Shown in pieces: positions 61,521 through 64,000 of a stretch of 64,000 nt of DNA; positions within the stretch are counted from its first letter, which is position 1; each line of letters begins with the position of its first letter. Source of the stretch: Acinetobacter gerneri DSM 14967 = CIP 107464 = MTCC 9824 (GTDB taxonomy: Bacteria; Pseudomonadota; Gammaproteobacteria; Pseudomonadales; Moraxellaceae); contig NZ_KB849539.1 in assembly GCF_000368565.1 (NCBI RefSeq), positions 2,381 to 66,380 on the forward strand, in the 5' to 3' direction. Made by a program: the position numbers and the translations under genes. Under the pieces are notes generated by a model. That model made no database searches and had not been told where the DNA came from. It saw only the letters and a program-made list of their open reading frames with translations.

Positions 61521-63305
61521 TTATTGGGCATTTTCAGTTTGAGTTGAATAGACTTTTTGACCCTCTTTATAGGTCGCCAAGATTTTAATATTTTTAATAT
61601 CAGTACTTGGAACCGTCAAAGGATTTTTGTCTAAGATCACAAAATCAGCAAGTTTGCCAGACTCGAGTGTACCTTTGTCTTTCTCTTCAAAGTATTGATA
61701 AGCTGCCCAATCTGTTACTGATTTTAAGGCAATATAAGGACTGACTCGCTGATCAGCACCTAAAACATCGCCTGAACGAGTTATACGATTTACGGTTGTA
61801 TCGATGGTCATCATGCTTTTTGGTGGGATGACTGGAGCATCGTGATGTTCTGTAAATAAAATTCCTTTCCGCAGCGCAGAAGCAGTCGGTGAGATGCGAT
61901 TGGAACGTTCAGGTCCGAGCGTTTCATGTTTATGCCAATCACCCCAGTAATAGGTGTGTAGTGAGAAAAATGACGGAATCAATCCCAATTTTTTTGCACG
62001 ATCTAGTTGATCTTCTCGCATGGTTTGCGCATGAATAATGACATTTCGTCGATCGGCTTGACCAAATTTATTGTTGGCTGAACTAATCGCATCCAAATAT
62101 TGATCAATGGCAGCATCGCCATTGGCATGTGCCAAAATTTGCCAATGATGTTGATAAGCCAGATCAATCGCATCTTGAACAGTTTTGGTGTCAGGGTAGG
62201 CTGGATAACCGCGATAATCTTTTGGCTTGCCCTCTGGTGGAATCAGATAAGGTTGGCTGAGCCAAGCCGTTTTACCTTGTGGTGAACCATCTAAACTGAT
62301 TTTGACCCCACCAATTCGAAAATGGTTTTGATAATTCAACTGTGTACCATTTTTCAGCATATAGGCTTTTTCATTCATAATGTCAGGATAGACCACAACA
62401 TCGATCGGCAGTTGACGAATATCAGCAAAGCTTCGCCACATTTCAGATGTACCTGCATCAGCTCGTCCTTCTTGGACAGTGGTATAGCCATTTTCCATAT
62501 AGGTTTTTAATGCGGTTTTTGCCATATTTTGCATGATTTCAGGTGGAACTTTACTAAAGGCAAATCCCATTGCTGAAAATACGGCAGACTCTTCAAGTAC
62601 ACCATCTGGCTCATTGCTATTTTTTTTACGACGAATAATGCCGCCTGAAGGATTGGCAGTATTTTTATCTATTTTTAATAATTCGAGGGCTTTGTGGTTT
62701 ACGGAAGCAAGGTGCCCTGATTGATGCAAAATGATAATCGGTTGAGTCGTGGAGATTTTATCCAAATCATCGGCAGTCGGATGACGCTTTTCATTGATTT
62801 GAGCATCATCGTAGCCATTTCCAATGATCCAGCCCGATGCTGCTTTGATAAATGCAGGGTTTTTTGCCTGCCAATCTTTCATTGCTTGTATCAGTGAAGC
62901 GATGTCCGTCACTGTGCCATCAGGTGGTGGATAAAGATTTGCAACGGTTTGTTGTAAACCGACGCTATTTAAATGACTATGTGCATCAATAAAACCCGGG
63001 AGTAGGGTGTGATTATTTAAATTGATTATCTGCGTGTTGTTATTTTTATATTGCTCAGCCTGTTTTAGCGTTCCTGCATATTGTATGCGGCCATTGTCGA
63101 CAACCAAGGCTTGAACATACTGTGGTGACATGCCTTGCATAGTCAATATTGGACCGCCATGAATCAGTAATTTTGCATTTGAGTTTTGATGATCAGCATC
63201 TGTGAGCTTATTTGTTTGATTGGGTTGAATGCTACTACAAGCACTCAGTCCTGCTAAAAAAATAGAAAATAAAGCGAATGTCGAGCTTTGAGATATTATT
63301 TTCAT
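61521..63305 (-). CDS. Lipoprotein amidohydrolase, YtcJ-like
   Basis: 594 residues. Signal peptide with lipobox LSAC, so probably a lipoprotein facing the periplasm. The amidohydrolase_3/YtcJ fold shows ILTMQGMSPQYVQALVVDNGRIQYAG, LPGFIDAHSHLNSVG (HxH metal site), TTVQEGRADAG, LAHANGDAAIDQYL, NVIIHAQTMREDQL, LGADQRVSPYIALKSVT and a C-terminal GKLADFVILDKNPL. Members hydrolyse amide or related bonds in xenobiotics; substrate unknown. Export is uncommon for this family. Probably the first gene of a two-gene unit with the secreted protein downstream. Confidence 0.85.
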   Translation of the reverse strand: MKIISQSSTFALFSIFLAGLSACSSIQPNQTNKLTDADHQNSNAKLLIHGGPILTMQGMSPQYVQALVVDNGRIQYAGTLKQAEQYKNNNTQIINLNNHTLLPGFIDAHSHLNSVGLQQTVANLYPPPDGTVTDIASLIQAMKDWQAKNPAFIKAASGWIIGNGYDDAQINEKRHPTADDLDKISTTQPIIILHQSGHLASVNHKALELLKIDKNTANPSGGIIRRKKNSNEPDGVLEESAVFSAMGFAFSKVPPEIMQNMAKTALKTYMENGYTTVQEGRADAGTSEMWRSFADIRQLPIDVVVYPDIMNEKAYMLKNGTQLNYQNHFRIGGVKISLDGSPQGKTAWLSQPYLIPPEGKPKDYRGYPAYPDTKTVQDAIDLAYQHHWQILAHANGDAAIDQYLDAISSANNKFGQADRRNVIIHAQTMREDQLDRAKKLGLIPSFFSLHTYYWGDWHKHETLGPERSNRISPTASALRKGILFTEHHDAPVIPPKSMMTIDTTVNRITRSGDVLGADQRVSPYIALKSVTDWAAYQYFEEKDKGTLESGKLADFVILDKNPLTVPSTDIKNIKILATYKEGQKVYSTQTENAQ

Positions 63306-63391
63306 ATACGCACCATTAGAAAATTCACTTTAAAAATACTGTTTTATTCAAACTAACAAACTGATTTAGAAATGTATAGTCTATAATTTAT

Positions 63392-64000
63392 TCAAAACTT
63401 TTCCAGCAGAGCCTCATTTGCTTTGGAAAATTTATTTCTAAAGATCAGTACCACTAATAGCGCAATAGCTAAAGTATAAAATGCGGGTCCATAGCCAATG
63501 GGTCCTGACAAAAGTCCAATGACGACAGCACCAAAGACCGCTCCGCCATAATTGAAAATATTGACTCTCGCGATAATTTCATCACGGCGATTTGGGTCTA
63601 AACGTCCAGCTGCTGAGAACGTTAAAGGAACTAATGCACCTACAGCAACACCTGCCAGTAAAAAACCGAAAATCACTGCGCCGAAACCTAAGCCTAAACC
63701 CACAACAAAACATCCGAGCGCACCGATGACAGTACAGATTCCTGCAAGCCATGCGGCACTTTTGTATTTTACTAAAGGATCAGTGATCAAACGTGTGATG
63801 AGGATACCCACTTGATAAGCAGCATAGCCTAGCGGTGCAATGCTGGCTGAAGACTTAAGGACATCTTTGAGATAAATTGAACTCCAAGTGCTGACAGCAG
63901 AGTCGACCGTAAATGCGATTAAAATGATCAAACCGTAAATAAGTAGATTTTTATGCGGTAAAGGTGTTTTGGCTGATTTTTTAAGTGCAGCTCGTTCTCG
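63392..64000 (-). CDS. MFS transporter, C-terminal half (5' end outside window)
   Basis: The frame stays open to the window edge, so the gene begins beyond 64000. About 203 residues are visible, with six spans. They include TVDSAVSTWSSIYLKDVLKSS, SIAPLGYAAYQVGILITRLITD (motif A-like loop), GAVIFGFLLAGVAVGALVPL and a cytoplasmic SAAGRLDPNRRDEIIARVN. This resembles the YbjJ/sugar-MFS type. It is upstream of, and on the same strand as, the amidohydrolase gene, about 85 bases away. Substrate unknown. Confidence 0.8.
   Translation of the reverse strand, partial: RERAALKKSAKTPLPHKNLLIYGLIILIAFTVDSAVSTWSSIYLKDVLKSSASIAPLGYAAYQVGILITRLITDPLVKYKSAAWLAGICTVIGALGCFVVGLGLGFGAVIFGFLLAGVAVGALVPLTFSAAGRLDPNRRDEIIARVNIFNYGGAVFGAVVIGLLSGPIGYGPAFYTLAIALLVVLIFRNKFSKANEALLEKF

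Overview
The window looks like a chromosomal segment of an Acinetobacter species. It is AT-rich, the housekeeping gene order (greA-carB-carA, yhbY/rlmE-ftsH-folP, map/rpsB-tsf) fits that genus, and the lifestyle genes (Bap-like adhesin, acetoin/2,3-butanediol catabolism, OmpW, VWA lipoprotein, AzlCD) are typical of Moraxellaceae. I could not run searches, so the genus is inferred from remembered families and gene order.

Layout. 1-2424 is the C-terminal end of a giant repeat adhesin with a type I secretion signal. 2.6-7.1 kb holds small enzymes (alpha/beta hydrolase, alkyltransferase-like protein, universal stress protein, CatB-like acetyltransferase, methyltransferase) separated by two repeat-rich non-coding gaps. 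7.9-13 kb carries greA and carAB, with a promoter, a 6-codon leader ORF and two nested terminator-like hairpins in front of carA. 13.4-21.6 kb carries a coiled-coil protein, a DOMON-like protein, yhbY, rlmE, ftsH, folP and a VWA lipoprotein. 21.6-25 kb has a 278-bp MITE, two identical tRNA-Leu(TAA) genes flanking a phoD/lipoprotein pair, and tRNA-Cys. 25.1-31.6 kb has folD, a methyltransferase and a three-gene operon (acyltransferase, PAP2 phosphatase, dikinase-like protein lacking a PEP barrel). 31.7-41.2 kb is an acetoin/butanediol module: GAF regulator and lipA on the minus strand, then acoA-acoB-acoC-lpd-budC-bdh on the plus strand. 41.3-49.6 kb has an aromatic amino-acid permease, an MFS transporter with a 44-aa partner protein, a TetR regulator, a long OmpW, map, rpsB and tsf. 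50-56 kb is an accessory cluster of five genes with shared MerR-type promoters. 56-64 kb has a second MITE copy, an IS30-family element, DUF3465, AraC-AzlC-AzlD, an Mpo1-like protein, a secreted protein, a YtcJ-like amidohydrolase and a truncated MFS gene.

How genes work together. The aco operon encodes a complete acetoin dehydrogenase complex (E1 alpha/beta, E2, E3) plus two alcohol dehydrogenases that feed it from 2,3-butanediol; the divergent lipA can supply the lipoyl cofactor of AcoC, and the adjacent GAF protein is the likely regulator. The most interesting candidate system is at 50.7-56 kb. A MerR-family regulator lies among an alpha/beta hydrolase, an Old Yellow Enzyme-like reductase, an exported acetoacetate-decarboxylase-family protein and an exported DJ-1/PfpI protein. 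All four enzyme genes are preceded by a dyad TTAAAG-N4-CTTTAA (or a degenerate form) filling a 19-bp spacer between -35 and -10 elements, the hallmark of MerR-activated promoters. This suggests one regulon, possibly for reactive carbonyl or electrophile detoxification; the inducer is unknown.
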